Positions 1 to 12,100 of a stretch of DNA of 64,000 nt are shown here, piece by piece. This DNA comes from Phoenix dactylifera (lineage: Eukaryota; Streptophyta; Magnoliopsida; Arecales; Arecaceae): contig NC_052399.1 in the NCBI RefSeq assembly GCF_009389715.1, positions 22,453,146 through 22,517,145 on the forward strand, given 5' to 3'. The position numbers and the translations under genes are program-made. The first letter of the stretch is position 1, and the number at the start of each line of letters is the position of its first letter. Under the pieces are notes generated by a model that was not told where the DNA came from, made no database searches, and saw only the letters and a program-made list of their open reading frames with translations.

Positions 1-560
1 ACGGTGGGGGAGGGACCCACCACTGCGGCCATGGTAGCAGCCGAACTCGCCGCGACCAAGGAAAAACTGCGACTGAGTTCACCGTACTAGATTCGTGGCC
101 GGGGACTCTAGGTAAGCTCTTCCCCTTCTTTCCTCCTCCTCATCTTCCATTCTTCCACCCTTCCTCTTCTTCTTTTTTTAATTATTACACTAGATCGACA
201 GGATGTAGTTCATGAACAAGGGTGATAAAAAATTTACCTAGCTTCAAGGAGCTGTGAGGCTTTTCTCGTATGCTACTGTGTCCGCTCCGGTAGCTCAGTG
301 CGGCGACGAGCCGAAGATCCCTCCTCCTCCGGCACCGCTACTTCCGATTCGGCTCCTTTGCACAGAAAGAAAAAGGATGAGGAGTAGTGAGAGTGTAGTC
401 GATGGAGTCCCTTATAGGACTCCATAGACTTTTATAGCTTCATCGGAAGGAAGGGGGAGGGAGAACGACCACTGTTGGGTAGTTATAACCACCTCAACAG
501 CTTCCTTCCCGAAGCTACCATCGTTGGATCTCCAGATGGGCCATTGATTATGATTCAGGT
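1..560. other. Unassigned sequence next to a Gypsy relic
   Basis: No open frame or recognisable domain is seen. The stretch has short GC-rich blocks and pyrimidine runs. It may be internal or LTR sequence of the decayed Gypsy element that follows, but nothing in it proves this. Confidence 0.3.
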
Positions 561-859
561 CGGCCTATCTGGACCCAATAATTACATTTTTTCTTTCTTA
601 AAAAAAATTTCGTCCTCGAAATTTTATATATCTTAATTCCCAAACAAATGAAGGTATTTAATCTTTTATCTAACATTCCAACAAGCTTCCACTGTGCAAA
701 TTTGATCGAGCCCGACATTTTTAAGACTTAACAACTCAATCTCAATTTGTATGAACTCCAACTTTCTCGTCGAAGTGATAAAATTCTTAAACATAACATC
801 TATAAGAATAGCTTTCTTAAGGGAGACGACATCACATAAGGACTGGTTCAATTCTTATG

Positions 860-1830
860 GTGTGCATTATAGAGAGTTAGAACCCAGAAGATACAAAGGG
901 GTCGGAAGATTTACAATCAATTGACACATGGCCTTCATGGAATTATCTAGAATGATACTTGTCACTAATTGGTCACTTGTACCAGCATTCTACTAAATCA
1001 ATACAAAAGCTGAGCTTCCGATTCAGTAGGTTCCGAATCCTTCTTCTTTTTGTTTGGACAGTCCCGTGCCAAATGTCCATGTTAACCACAATGAAGCAGA
1101 CTCCCATCTTCTTAAAACAAGGCCCCCCCATGAGTCTTGTCACAATAGGTACATGCCTCAAATCTCTTTTTCTTATTTATATTACCTTCAGGGTTCCGTG
1201 GCCTGTCACTCAGACTTTCTGTCATCTTGGGTCTCTTCTGGTCACCTTTTTCTTTTTTTGATCTCTTCAATTCGGCTTCCAATTTTAGAGCTCTTTCCAA
1301 TACATCTTGGAACTTGTGAAAATCAGAACGGCCAATCTGGACCTGATCCCATATCTCAGACCCTATTCAAACCTATTAGCTTTACTTATCTCTTCCTCCA
1401 TAAACTGAGGATAAAACCTGCCCAATTCATTGAACTTGCTAGCATATTCCAACACTGTCATATTCTCTGTTTATCTCAGGGCCAAAAATTCATTTTGCTT
1501 TACCAATCTCACTGACTAGGGAAAGTACTGATTATAGAATTTGTCCTTGAATTCCTTCCACGTCAGTTGTTCACAATGATCTTGAACGGCAGCCTTCATC
1601 GCTATCCACCAGAACTTAGCATTCCCTCTGAGCATAGGGACCGCCAATTTGACCTTGACCTCCTCGGAAAATTGTAAGGCATCAAACATCTCCTCTATCT
1701 TCTGAATCCAGGTCTCAACAGCTAAGAAATCAGCCCGTCCATCGAACGTTGGAGGATTCAGCCTTCGAAACTTCTCATAATATGTATTTGAGGACGATAC
1801 AAGTCAGAAGGTGATCTGTGCTGCTGCTGC
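860..1830 (-). mobile_element. Decayed Gypsy-type LTR retrotransposon, gag region
   Basis: Read on the minus strand from about 1800 down, broken frames give a typical plant Gypsy gag. They show FRRLNPPTFDG, then WIQKIEEMFDALQFSEEVKV, then LRGNAKFWWIAMKAA, the usual retrotransposon gag order. Further down (about 1200-1000) is a nucleocapsid-like stretch with CTYCDKTHGG and a second Cys-rich piece, CFKKMGVCF, where the usual zinc-knuckle spacing has decayed. Stops and frameshifts interrupt it, so it cannot make a full gag. No protease, reverse transcriptase or integrase was recognised nearby, and the LTRs were not placed. The gag style is that of chromovirus-like Gypsy elements; the clade is inference. 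Confidence 0.8.
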
Positions 1831-2762
1831 TGAATAAGTTATGCCACCACTTGGCATACACCAGCAAGATCTGCCTGGGTGGCTACGGCATTTGGAGTTG
1901 GCCAAGCCGGCATGTTGGTAGCTCTGGCCAAATAAAATATTGTTACCTCAGTCATGATCATGTCGACGGGCAGAAAAATTGAGATCTCCTGCTGTCATGA
2001 AGAATCTGATGAGATTTGGATCAAATACAGTTAATATGTTGGGTAGGGAAGTTTAATAGAAGTAGGATTTGGGTTCATCTTGAGCTGATTCGTTTGTATG
2101 AGTTATACTTTTGAAAGACTTGGATTCACATATTGTTCCAGTCAAAAGCACAACCGAGTGGGTCCTTGGACTAGCAACCTACGAGTAATCTCTGTTTCCC
2201 ACTCTCAATCACCTTTTTGCTGATGAAATATTAGGATCGACCATTGGTCGTAAGTTGCAAACATTCTAAAGAAATCTAGATCAAATCAACCTAAATTTCT
2301 ACGAAGTAGTTAAGTAGTCAAATCTAAAGATTAGGGCAGCTGAAAAGTTTGGCAGGGTGGGCTCGCGACACTACAGCACTAATGGTGACCGCATAACTAC
2401 TATTTTATCCTTGGTATTCACCCTCACATGCACCACTAACCTTTGAGCAATTGATTTCATATATTTGCTAGAATGATTTATTAATTTTTTTTTAAAAAAA
2501 AAAAGACAAAAAAAACATGGTATTTATATTAACCACTCGACTAAAGTAACGAGAGAACAACAGATTGTAAGATGCTCTCCGTGGATTCTTAACTCAAAAC
2601 AACTATTGTAACAAAAACAGAATCCATACACTATCAATATCACTCAAGTATTTAGAAAATACAACTTCATGATCGAATTACAAGTGCGCGATGCCACCAC
2701 AAACTTTAGGAGGAAGATTTTCTCATTCAGTAGCAACTGCAAGTCTAGTCCTGTTACTGTAA
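1831..2762. other. Intergenic, probably retrotransposon 5' leader plus AT-rich DNA
   Basis: This lies upstream of the gag on the element's strand, so the first half may be its leader. The segment 2450-2530 is an A/T-rich run. The last 100-200 bases before the ACC oxidase stop codon are probably that gene's 3' UTR. No gene was seen. Confidence 0.35.
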
Positions 2763-3908
2763 TCACACAAGCATCTCCTTTATATTTCGGAACCTAGCGA
2801 TCTTGTCTGAAAATTTAGTGGTGGAATAGTAATTGAGGTAGTCTTCGAAACGGTAGCAGCTCGGATAAACAAGTCTCGAAGCGGGAGAAATGACAGCATG
2901 ACCTCCGGGATTATAGAATGTAGCAATCGATAACCGGCTTCCATTTTTGTCAGCAAGGACGTGGTGACGAACACTCTTGTAAATACCATTGCTCACCACC
3001 TCCACTTGATCACCTAGGTTCACAAAGATTCTGTAACCTTCTGTTGGAGGTATCGCCACCCACTCCCCATCTTTTAAAAACTCAAGACCAGGGACCTTGT
3101 CATCCTGGAGCAATAGGATGATTCCACCAGCATCGGTGTGGCTTCGGAGCCCCATTACCATCTCTGGCTGAGAGCATTTTGGGTACTTTGCCACCTTTGT
3201 CCCAACAAACGGCTCCGAGAATGCCTTCTTCAAGTAGTCCTTCTCCAGCCCAAGGTTCTCGCTCAGAAGTTCTGCAAGCCTTTCAGCCAGCTTGATCAAT
3301 TGTGCAACATATTCCTGCATTGCTTCACTGCACGAACAAGTGGATCGTTAAAACGAAAGTTCTAATATGATGATCAATAAGAATAAGCCGGCTTTTTAAA
3401 TCCTGGCTTATTTCTGAGATGCAACTATATGTTAGGTTGTAGAATGTGTCTTCTGTTATCTTATGGGAGAAATAGAGCTCTGGGTACTACCAGAGACTCA
3501 CCGAAGTAGTTCAGGAATGTCGTTGATGTTCGAGTCTGGTTGATGGCGATAAAAGAAGCCGCACTCCCAGTCAACATCAGATGCTTTGATATTAGGCCCC
3601 AACTCTTTCGCAAGCTCTGAACTGTAGAAGCTTTCCTTCATGCTCTCCTCGTAGTGCTGGTTCACCAGTCCCTTGACCTTATCCATCAATTCTTCATCAA
3701 TCCCATGGTTATCGAGCTGCCATCCAGTCATCGATGCAAAATTATCACAGAATGACTATAAAAACGTAAAAAAGAAAACAGAAAGTTCCACTTCCCTCTC
3801 ACTTACCCAGAAGAACCCCCACTTCTCGCATGCCTCGTGGAGAAGTGACATTGTTTTGCTTTTCCCTTCTCCCTCCATCTCTCCTAGGTTGATTACTGGG
3901 ATCTCCAT
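2763..3908 (-). CDS. ACO: 1-aminocyclopropane-1-carboxylate oxidase (ACC oxidase)
   Basis: Converts ACC to ethylene in the cytosol using Fe(II), ascorbate and O2. Three exons on the minus strand: 3908-3807 ([14 protein letters not shown]), 3716-3502 and 3327-2763. Introns start GTAAGT and GTGAGT and end CAG. The joined protein is 293 aa. The N-terminal DIOX_N part contains WGFF and DNHGI. The 2-oxoglutarate/Fe(II) oxygenase fold has the iron ligands His169 and Asp171 (HTDAGG) and His227 (SVRHHV). Ascorbate/substrate-site Arg237 and Ser239 lie in [20 protein letters not shown] carries the conserved Lys, and ARF near the end matches the C-terminal Arg of the family. At 293 aa it is about 20 residues shorter than common ACC oxidases. 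It lacks the acidic EEN-type loop before VYP, and the tail stops at KEMLV. This suggests a divergent ACO subgroup. A generic 2OG oxygenase is less likely given the ACO-specific motifs. Confidence 0.93.
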
Positions 3909-3990
3909 TCCTCCAACGCTGCTTGGTCGCTCTAGAGATATTCTAACTCAGTAGCCACGCTTGCGCACTTAGCAGGCACACCCCAAAGCC

Positions 3991-4000
3991 TTATTTATAG
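3991..4000 (-). promoter_or_regulatory. TATA box of the ACC oxidase gene
   Basis: On the minus strand the sequence reads CTATAAATAA, a near-ideal plant TATA box, 83 bases upstream of the ATG at 3908. Transcription would start near 3960-3968, giving a 5' UTR of about 50-60 bases. Confidence 0.7.
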
Positions 4001-4009
4001 GAGCCAATA

Positions 4010-5555
4010 TCGTAAGAATAACTGGGAGTAGGAATGAAGAAGCAGAGTTGAGGGGACATGCACCTTGCTTTGATTGGGGTAAATATGGCATTGTAATGAT
4101 GTCCAGGTACTTTTCACCATGGACATGTGACCTGGAATTTTTTTTAAAAAAAAAAACTTATTCGCCAGTTTCTTTGAAATCAATCCAAGCGTTCGCCTTT
4201 GCTTACTCTTCCCATGTGCACTGTTCTTTGTCTATGCTCAAAGAAAATGGATCCGTGGCTGCCATTGAACGGAAATTTGGGAAACCTAATCCATGTACTA
4301 CTCTTTTCCTCCCATTGTTTGCTCCTTGACTTGTACTACTCAATAATTTACCTCTCTAATGCTCGGAGTCCATTTTGCAAACCAGGGAAAGACCAAAACT
4401 TCCTTCTTCTTTTCCAGTGGGCGGCATAAAAATCCGTTCCTGACTGCACCCACAGGAAACTCTGACGCTCAGATGCAATGGCCCATGTCGCGTGCTTATC
4501 CATTTATTTTCACTTGGGATTGTGCTTTTGTCATTGGATTTCGTTAAGCCGTACAAATCTTAAAGTTCCCCTTAGATTCTGAAGTTGAGAGTACCGCTCA
4601 AAAACTTATATATTAATGCTAGTTCTTACCTGCTGAGACCTATCGGCTGAAGGCAATCAGATATAATAGATGGATTCAACTTCAAGTTATTGTTTTCTTT
4701 TTTAATGTGTACGTTTAGAGCTTCTTGCCGCTTTCAGTATTGCTCGGTGCCGCTTGTCGGCAACTGAAATGATCATAGATCTTGCTTACATTTCCTCTAG
4801 ATTCGCTATCCCTGCTTTTGGCAAGATTCAAATCTCAGTTCCCTTGTTCCATCATCAGCACTAATTGACATTAACATAAGTTGCTCCTTTTTCCCTCTCT
4901 TCTGCAAGCAGTTCGATGTCAATTCCGTCATTCGGACAAGAAACTCAATGGCAATTACCTCCTTTCAGGGCTCATGGCTGGTGGTCAATACTAGACGCGC
5001 GGTGCCAACGCCCACTGTAAGCGAGCCAACAAAAGTCCTTAAACTTCCGTGGTTTATTGCTAATCTGCGGCTTGTCATCTGTCCAGTCACCTACCGAGCC
5101 TGCCTTTCCGTAGATAGTGACGGTTTAAGCTCCGTTGCAGATAGAAGTGGGCTAATTTGGTCCGAAAAAGCAAGAGCTGAAACTTAAAAGATCTTGCTCC
5201 AAGATCCAAACTCAGCCCAGCGAGTACTAGAACATGGAATGCCGTGATCGGCATCCTAATAATACAGAACATGGGTAACACAATTAGAAATACCTTTAAT
5301 GTATCCTCACGTATCTCCATGACTTTGTGACATGTGAGTGATATAATATGTACAGATCAAGTTACTTATTATATGCTAAATTGAACAAATATATGCCTTT
5401 CATATGTTCTTATCTCTTACTAATTTTCTCATTGATGTCCTGGAAGTATCTTTGTTGGATGACATCGCCTCACCCATGCTTTCATTACACTTTGAGCATA
5501 AATCACAGTAGCCAACCTTCAGGTTATGTAAATTTTTACATTAAACATTTTTCCC
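4010..5555. other. Intergenic, ACC oxidase upstream region
   Basis: No coding sequence could be supported; the open frames here are short and lack domains. An A-run lies at 4139-4157. Any upstream control sites of ACC oxidase would lie in the first part. Confidence 0.4.
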
Positions 5556-5556
5556 C

Positions 5557-5558
<2 letters not shown>

Positions 5559-5637
<79 letters not shown>
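5559..5637. repeat. (TA)n microsatellite
   Basis: About 78 bases of nearly perfect TA dinucleotide repeat, followed by a short CG/CA-rich tail (GCGCACACGCGC). Confidence 0.97.
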
Positions 5638-5642
<5 letters not shown>

Positions 5643-6034
5643 GCGCACACGCGCTCGCTCGCTTGGACCCTTCGAAATTATTAAAGAAATTATTGGGTGG
5701 TTAATAATTTTGGTTGGTTAATGGAGGCTGTCCTCCCCAACCTTTTTTTTTAATTAAAATAAATAAATAAGTAAATATTATAAATGCTAAAAGTCACATA
5801 TGGTAGCCCATAGGGAACTTTGCCTCGCAATAGTTACAGCAGCACGCCAGCACCTGATACACTCCTAGATTATATTTAATTTCACCTACTCCATGTGACT
5901 TTCCAGCACAATCAATTACTTATTTGCAACAAGCGAAAGGTTGATGCGAATCTATGCCTTTTTGAGATGCCCAAGTCTCGTGAACTGGGAATGGCTACTT
6001 GCTTCATCCCGCCTCCCCCCCCCCCCCCCCCCCG
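5638..6034. other. Intergenic AT-rich segment ending in a poly-C run
   Basis: No gene was seen. Position 6015-6033 is a run of 19 C, which is likely length-variable and error-prone in assembly. Confidence 0.6.
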
Positions 6035-6039
6035 GCCCG

Positions 6040-8030
6040 AATTTCTCAGAGCAAAGGTTGCACCCACCTATGCCTTCGTACTGCTTTGGCCCATAGAACA
6101 CGTCGTGCATAACCCTAGACCTGTCCATGCCGCCCTCAGCTCCACTTCTAGAATAAAGATGTCGAGATCTGACACTCGCTAGCAGCAACCTCCCTAGAGT
6201 CCGGGTCTTTGATCATGAAGCCAGTACCACCCCTCCTATCACCGTCAAGCACGCATCCATCGAAATTGACCTTGGAAAAACTCGGAGGGTGGGAGCTCCC
6301 AAGTGAAAGATATCATCCGAGGTGCTACAAAAGCAGAAGTATAGCCTCAGGTGCCCCGAACTATCAAAAGCTCATCCAATGGACCTACATGGATGATCTT
6401 CGCCGCTTGTATCTGGGCTTGCTCTACGACAAATCTAAGTGTAGGGTTGCTCTCTCCAAATATATAGGTTGGTCCAGGAGATATGGTAAGCAGTGTAAGT
6501 AGCCACAATGGCCACTTGTTGAGTCTGAGGGGCAGTGGTCCACCGTCTAAGTACCTGCAAGAAAGGGCTCGAATAGCACCGAGTATCCGACGGGATATCG
6601 ACGAGCCCCCAGACCTTCCTAGCTCGTTCGTACTGAAACAGAGCGTGGTCCACGGTCTCATCCAACTAGCACCAAGGCATTGAGGTTGGATGCCCAGTCT
6701 CTGCCTGCACAGCACTTATCTCGCTGACAATTTGCTCCAAACCACCTTCTAGAGGAATAGGGCCGCCCACGAGTAGAGACCAAACCTCCCTATCTAGGCA
6801 CAATTTAGCCTCGGATGTTGTCCACTCCGAAGGATGCAACAGATGTCTCCCACTCTAACTCTGAGGCTATTAGACGTACTCCAAACCCTCACATCCAGAC
6901 AAGCACTCTCCGAAACAGGCAGCAACTAGACTCTCTCTGCGAGGGGATCCCCAAACAGATAGTCGATTCGGCCGGTATCCCACCCTGCCCTCTCAGGGCA
7001 GAGAAAGTCGCAAATCCGATATTCGCTTACAGCCTCAACGTTAACCATAGTCGGCTAGAGCCTCACCGGAAGAGAGTCTACCCAAGGATCCACTACATCG
7101 ACACCGCACCCATCGTCGATTAGCCACCTAGTATTGGCCAAAGTAGTGGGCACATATATGCAGATCTTCCGCCAGAGAAAAGAGCACCTCTGACCCCTCT
7201 GAGCTGCTCCACCTTCCGTAGCGGGCAGTCATCATCTGACTTCAGAAGCATTACGACTCAAGAGCTAGTATTGCCACATGCCGAGCAAACAACTCTCTCT
7301 CCTCAGCTGAAAAGACTGGACACCCAGCCCTCCTTCGCGGGTCGGCTGGCAGACCGTCTCCCAAGTCGGCAGATGCACACCGTGACCACCCCCATGTGAT
7401 CCCTAGAGGAGGTTCCGGAGGAGCCGCTCAATCCTTGTCAGCATAATTTTCGGAATGATAGTGTTGGACATGAGGTAAACTAGCATGGAGCTCATGATTG
7501 ACCTGACCATTGTCAGTCTACCCATCATGGATAACAAAGCCGCCCTCCAACTGCTCCCAGATACGTTGCACCATGCCGAGGCACTCCGACACCCACAATC
7601 TCCTCTCCATAATGGAGACGCCCAAATAGCTCCACGATCCCTCCTACTCCATCATACCAAGGAGCCTCCTGATCTCCTACTTCACCCACAACTCAGTCTT
7701 CGGATTGAAGCAAATGGTAGACTTGTGAAGGTTCACTTTCTGTCTTGATGCCTCGTAGTAGTCCTCGAGGATACCTCTGAGGGCCAGTGCATCCTTCATC
7801 TTCGCCTTGGCCAGGAGGAGGCAGTCACCTACAAATAAAAGACAGAAGATCGGTCGGGCACCGAGGGTTGACATATAGGCGTCCAACTTCCACTTCCAAC
7901 ATGCAACCCGCAGAGCATAAGATAACACATCAACACAAATGATGAACAAATAAGGGGACAAGAAAAATAAAATTAAATGGGACCTATGATATTCTAGAGT
8001 AGAATGGGACCTATGAAGTTGTACCACTCT
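6040..8030 (-). mobile_element. LINE retrotransposon relic, copy 1 (RT to RNase H)
   Basis: Minus-strand pieces follow the order of a plant L1-type ORF2. A reverse transcriptase fragment at 7950-7680 has SPYLFIICVDVLSYALR, then LLFVGDCLLLAK, where the catalytic YADD-type box has become FVGD, then QKVNLHKS. A zinc-binding RVT segment at 6680-6430 has ETVDHALFQYERARKVW. At about 6200-6060 is the start of the RNase H region, whose DNA aligns with copies 2 and 3. Frames are repeatedly broken, so it is inactive. The 3' end with poly(A) is missing; the copy ends near the poly-C tract. Confidence 0.85.
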
Positions 8031-9097
8031 CTTTCTAATTATTTACGTTCCGATGGGAGTTCCAATGACCAAACTAAAATTAAATCCTTTATTAGCTAGA
8101 GCCCATGATAGAGCAACTATGATTGATAAATTCTTGATTTTGTCACTCTCTCCCTTTGTTGTTTTGCATAATGAGAAGCACAATTTGTTGCCTCTCAACT
8201 TGAGACTACAATGCAGCAGCTATTTTCATCTATAAGTTTAAGTCCGTTTGGTATCATTTTATTTTTTAAAAAAAATAATATCATAGATATCAAAAAAAAA
8301 AAAAAAAACATGTTTGATATCATTTTCTTAGTGAATAATTTAAAATTATTTTTATTATTTTTTAAAACTAAATAAAAAATTTAATTTTGTAATTTTTAAA
8401 AATAAAAAACTCACGTCATGTATCGTCACTACTAATACCATTTTCACCGCCAAAATAGTCATCATCGCCGAAGCTGTCTTGTCTCCAACAACATCGTCAT
8501 CAGCGGCACCTCATCATCATCCTTATCACTACGGCTAACTCCCTCATCTTCACCCTTATTACCATCTCTGCCACAATAATTGCTATCACCATCTTACCAC
8601 CTCCACCATATTGTCCACGATAGCCTCTGCCACACCATCACTCTATTTTTCACCATCATTGCATCATTAGTGCCCTTGCCATTGCCTTGTCTTGACGTTG
8701 ATTCAAATTTGATTGTACCTTTTATATAACAATGACACAACAAGAATTGGTTTAACTTGATATTTCGATAAATAACTTTGGGTGCTCAGTGGAGTTAGTA
8801 TCGATGTCATGGCTTCAAGTTCCATCTATGCTACTTCAAGTTTATTATCTCAATAAATTGAGTAAAGATCACAAATCCGTTACTTTATCTCGAGGAAGAA
8901 AAGGGAAATTGATGCATGTTAGCCGTATGTGCCTAAGTACTCAAACTTGTATATGCGATGCGTTCTCGAATGTCATGCCTTTGAGGAGAAAGCAGGTGAA
9001 TGATGAGAGGCGGAAGGAGGAATTAGAAACAATCGACCCAGCACGGCCCAGCTTTGGTGTACCCAGCCCATGCCCCGATCCTTGCATCATTGCCGCA
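8031..9097. other. Intergenic; CAT/CCA-rich skewed segment
   Basis: A-rich and T-rich runs occupy 8260-8400. Between about 8440 and 8690 the plus strand is dominated by CATC, CACC and TCATCA words, a degenerate trinucleotide-like tract. A 104-codon open frame at 8789-9103 has no recognisable domain and I do not call it a gene. Confidence 0.4.
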
Positions 9098-9184
9098 AAT
9101 TAAGTCTAGGAAAATTATAGAAACGTCCCCTCAACTTAGGGCCTCTGCCAAACAGATCCTTCATATTTTCAAATTGTTCTAAAC

Positions 9185-10815
9185 TAGTCTGCTAGCCCAA
9201 AAAAAATCAAAATACAACAAGTCACGAAGCGCCCAAGACACCTCCTCTTTGCTTGTCCAAAGAACTCCTCCAAAGTGTTTTGCAACAAAGAAGGCCATCC
9301 AGTCTGCAACTCCGTTAGCCTCCCTAAAGACATGTTTTGCCTTGAAGACAGTGTCACCACTAGTCATTTCCCAGATATTCCGAAGCAGGGGTGATGATCC
9401 TCGGTAACGCCAGGGCACTTTCTGATCCAATCGATTACAGTGGCCGAGTCACCTTCAAGCAGGATGGCACTGGCCCATAGCACACGCTAGGCATAACAGA
9501 GGCTGGCCCAAGCAGATCCCAGCTTCGTCCGAGGGACTGAGATATCAAAGATCTTGCTCCCTTCGCCCGCCACAATTCTAGAGTCCGAGCCTCCGATCAC
9601 GAAGCCCGCACCGGCCCTCCTACCACCATCCAAAATACATCCATTAAAGTTGACCATGAGGAAACTTGAGGGTAAGAGTTTCTAAGTGAAGTACACCGTC
9701 TGAGACACTGCATAAGCAGAAAAAGAGTCCCAGGTGCCCCGAGCTATCAAGGGCCCACCTGATGGACCAGCATGGATAATCTCCGCTGCCTACACTCGGG
9801 CCCTCGCCATGACAGGCCTAGGTGTCAAATTGCTCTCCCCAAACAACTAAGCATTTGTAGCCAGCCAAATGTGGTAAACAACGTAATCGCCCTGATGGCC
9901 AAATATCGAGTCTGAGGCATATCGACCCACCTCCTAAGAGCCTGGGTAAAGAAATTGAACTAGTGAAGTACCTTAGGCAGGATGTCAGACAGCCTTCACA
10001 TCCTTATAGCTCGATCACACTAGAACACATATAGTCCACAAACTCCTTTGCTTCACACCTAGGGTAGATCGGTGGAATGCTTAGTCCTCACCTACTCAGG
10101 ACAGCCATTGTCGGTAGGCGTCTCCAATTCACCTTCCACAAGAATAATATAATCCTCAAATAAAGACCAAACCTTCAGATCCAGGGACAATCCAGCCTTT
10201 GACTCTGCTCACTCTGGAACAGGTCATACATATCCATGACAGTGACCCTTGAATCGCAGGAAATACTCTAGACTCTCACATCTCAGATATCGCTTCCAGA
10301 AACTGTTAGAGAATGCACTCTCTCTAGAAGGTGCTCTCCAAATAGATGACTAGTCCGGCTAGAGTCTCACCTAGTTCTGTTCGGACAAAGGAGGTCGCAA
10401 ACCCACAAACCACTCACGACCTCAACGTTGACCATGGTGGGCTAGTCTCATCGGGAGGGTGCCCATATTCCTCCATAAATCCACACTGTACTAGTCTCTG
10501 ATTAGCCACCTAATGTTGGCCAAGACAGTAAGAACATGCCTGCTAATATCTTCCTAAATGAAGAAGCACTTTTGACCCCTCTGGAATACCCCATCAGCGG
10601 TTCCTAGGTTGTATTGGGTTGTCATCACCTGACTCCATAGGCTTCGTGGCTCAAAGAAAAGCCTCACGTCTTGTCTGGCGATCAGTGCCTCTCTCTTTCC
10701 ATGCAGAGACTGAACACCCATCTCCCCACCTGAGTTGGCTGGCAAACGACACCAGGCAAGCAAATGCCTTCCATGTTCACCGCCATAAGAGCCCCACAAA
10801 ATGCGGAGTGCATAA
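9185..10815 (-). mobile_element. LINE retrotransposon relic, copy 2
   Basis: Minus-strand homologue of copies 1 and 3. At 10780-10600 it encodes pieces such as KREALIARQDVRLFFEPRS and LWSQVMTTQYNLG, matching LLARHAARFLLEPHGLWSQV of copy 3. At 9430-9180 is the end of the RNase H domain (FKAKHVFREANGVADWMA, then LRDLLYFDFF). The middle is DNA-similar but broken. Copy 3 has a poly(A) after the RNase H domain; here there is only an interrupted A/T run (9197-9212). Confidence 0.8.
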
Positions 10816-10819
10816 AGGA

Positions 10820-11700
10820 GTTTGGAGTGCTTCAAGATCCATGCAATGGGTGATCCCAACTATGTGCCAATACTAATGGTGCTTTTGAGATCTGTGCAGG
10901 TGGATGAATGGAGTTTAGAGTGCTTTGAGATCTATATGATGGGTAATCCTTAACTAGGGGTGCTTTGATATCTGTGGAAGTAAGTGAATGAAGGGGTTCG
11001 GTATTACTTGAGATTTGCATGGTGGGTGATCATGAGCCATGGGTCATATATTAAGGTGCTTTGAGATCTAAGCAGGCAGATAAATAAATCAATTTGGAGT
11101 GCTTTGAGATCTGCATGATGGATGATTCTTAAATACGAGCCATTTGCTAAGGGTGCTCTAATATCTATATAGGTAGGTGAATGAAGAGGTTTGGAGTGTT
11201 TTGAGATCTGTGCGATGGGTGATCTTTAACTATAGGCCATATGGTGCTTTGAGATTTGTGCAGGCAGTCGAATGAAGGGGTCGATGTGCTTTGAGATTTG
11301 TACGGTGGTGATTCTTAACTATGAGTCATATACTATGAGTGCTTTAAGATATGTGAAAGTAGATGAATAAAGAGGTTCGGAGTACTTAGAGATTTGTATG
11401 GTGGGTGATTCTTCACATAGGTCATAAATTAAGAGTGCTTTTAGATCTATGCAAGTAGATAAATGAAGGGGCTCAGAATGTTTCGATGAGATCGGCATGG
11501 TGGATATCCTTAATTATGGGTCATATATTAAGGATACTTTAGGATCTATTCAGGCGAATGAGCAAAGGTATTCGGATTGCTTTGAGATCTATATAGTGTG
11601 TGATTCTTAACTGTGGAGCATATACTAAAAATACTTTGAGATTTGTGTAGGCAGGTGAATGAATATATTCAGAGTGCTTTAGATTTGTGCCTGAATTTCA
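10820..11700. repeat. Tandem array, about nine units of 90-100 bp
   Basis: A unit built around GTGCTTTGAGATCTGTGCAG, then GTAGATGAATGAAGGGG, then a second GAGTGCTTTGAGATCTGTG and GATGGGTGATTCTTAACTA, recurs with anchors near 10821, 10914, 10996, 11092, 11191, 11281, 11375, 11472, 11571 and 11668. Units are diverged, indicating an old array. Each unit holds two copies of the GCTTTGAGATCT word. The same core is found once in each of two small MITEs at 30.3 and 52.4 kb. Confidence 0.9.
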
Positions 11701-11921
11701 TCCTTTAAACAACTGATACTAAAAATATTTTGGTCATAATACAATTTTATACTGCTATGTGATAATCATATAATAATATTTTATTAATAAAGATGAATAG
11801 TAAGGTCAATTTGGAATAGTTTGTAAATTTGAAAGAATCATATGAATTTTTTTAAAAATGAAAGGGGTGCCTTCTGGATAGATCCTAAGTTGAGGTGGTC
11901 CTATAATTTTCCCTTAATTTT

Positions 11922-12100
11922 ATACGGCAAGGGATTTGAAATCCTCCACGTTCACGCTAAGATACAGCGACGCCCCGATGACAGAAACGGACGGATGTGA
12001 TTGTGGAATTGGGCAACACGGACGGTCCGGTCCACCACCAAACCCTACACCTGCTTATAAGGCATCGTATCTCGGTATGCCAGCTGTCATGACATGTAAT
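11922..12100. other. Possible promoter region
   Basis: GC content rises here and CTTATAA lies at 12055-12061, followed about 60-80 bases later by a GC-rich, CT-rich leader-like segment. This is consistent with a promoter on the plus strand, but no protein gene follows convincingly. Confidence 0.25.

Larger units (their letters stand above)
9098..11921. mobile_element. 2.8-kb inverted-repeat element with nested LINE and tandem array
   Basis: The ends form an imperfect inverted repeat of about 45 bases. The left end (9098-9145) reads AAATTAAG, GGAAAATTATAG and CTCAACTTAGG. The reverse complement of 11874-11921 reads AAATTAAGGGAAAATTATAG, then CTCAACTTAGG. Between them lie a LINE relic (about 9190-10815) and a roughly 95-bp tandem array (about 10820-11700). 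No transposase was seen and no clear target-site duplication was found. This could be a nonautonomous Mutator-like or foldback element that later received a LINE. Alternatively, two copies of a small MITE may have inserted in opposite orientation. Confidence 0.55.

Noticed and set aside
5559-5637. TA repeat as an origin or attachment site
   Set aside because: It is an ordinary plant microsatellite. Three similar ones occur in the window with no other signal.
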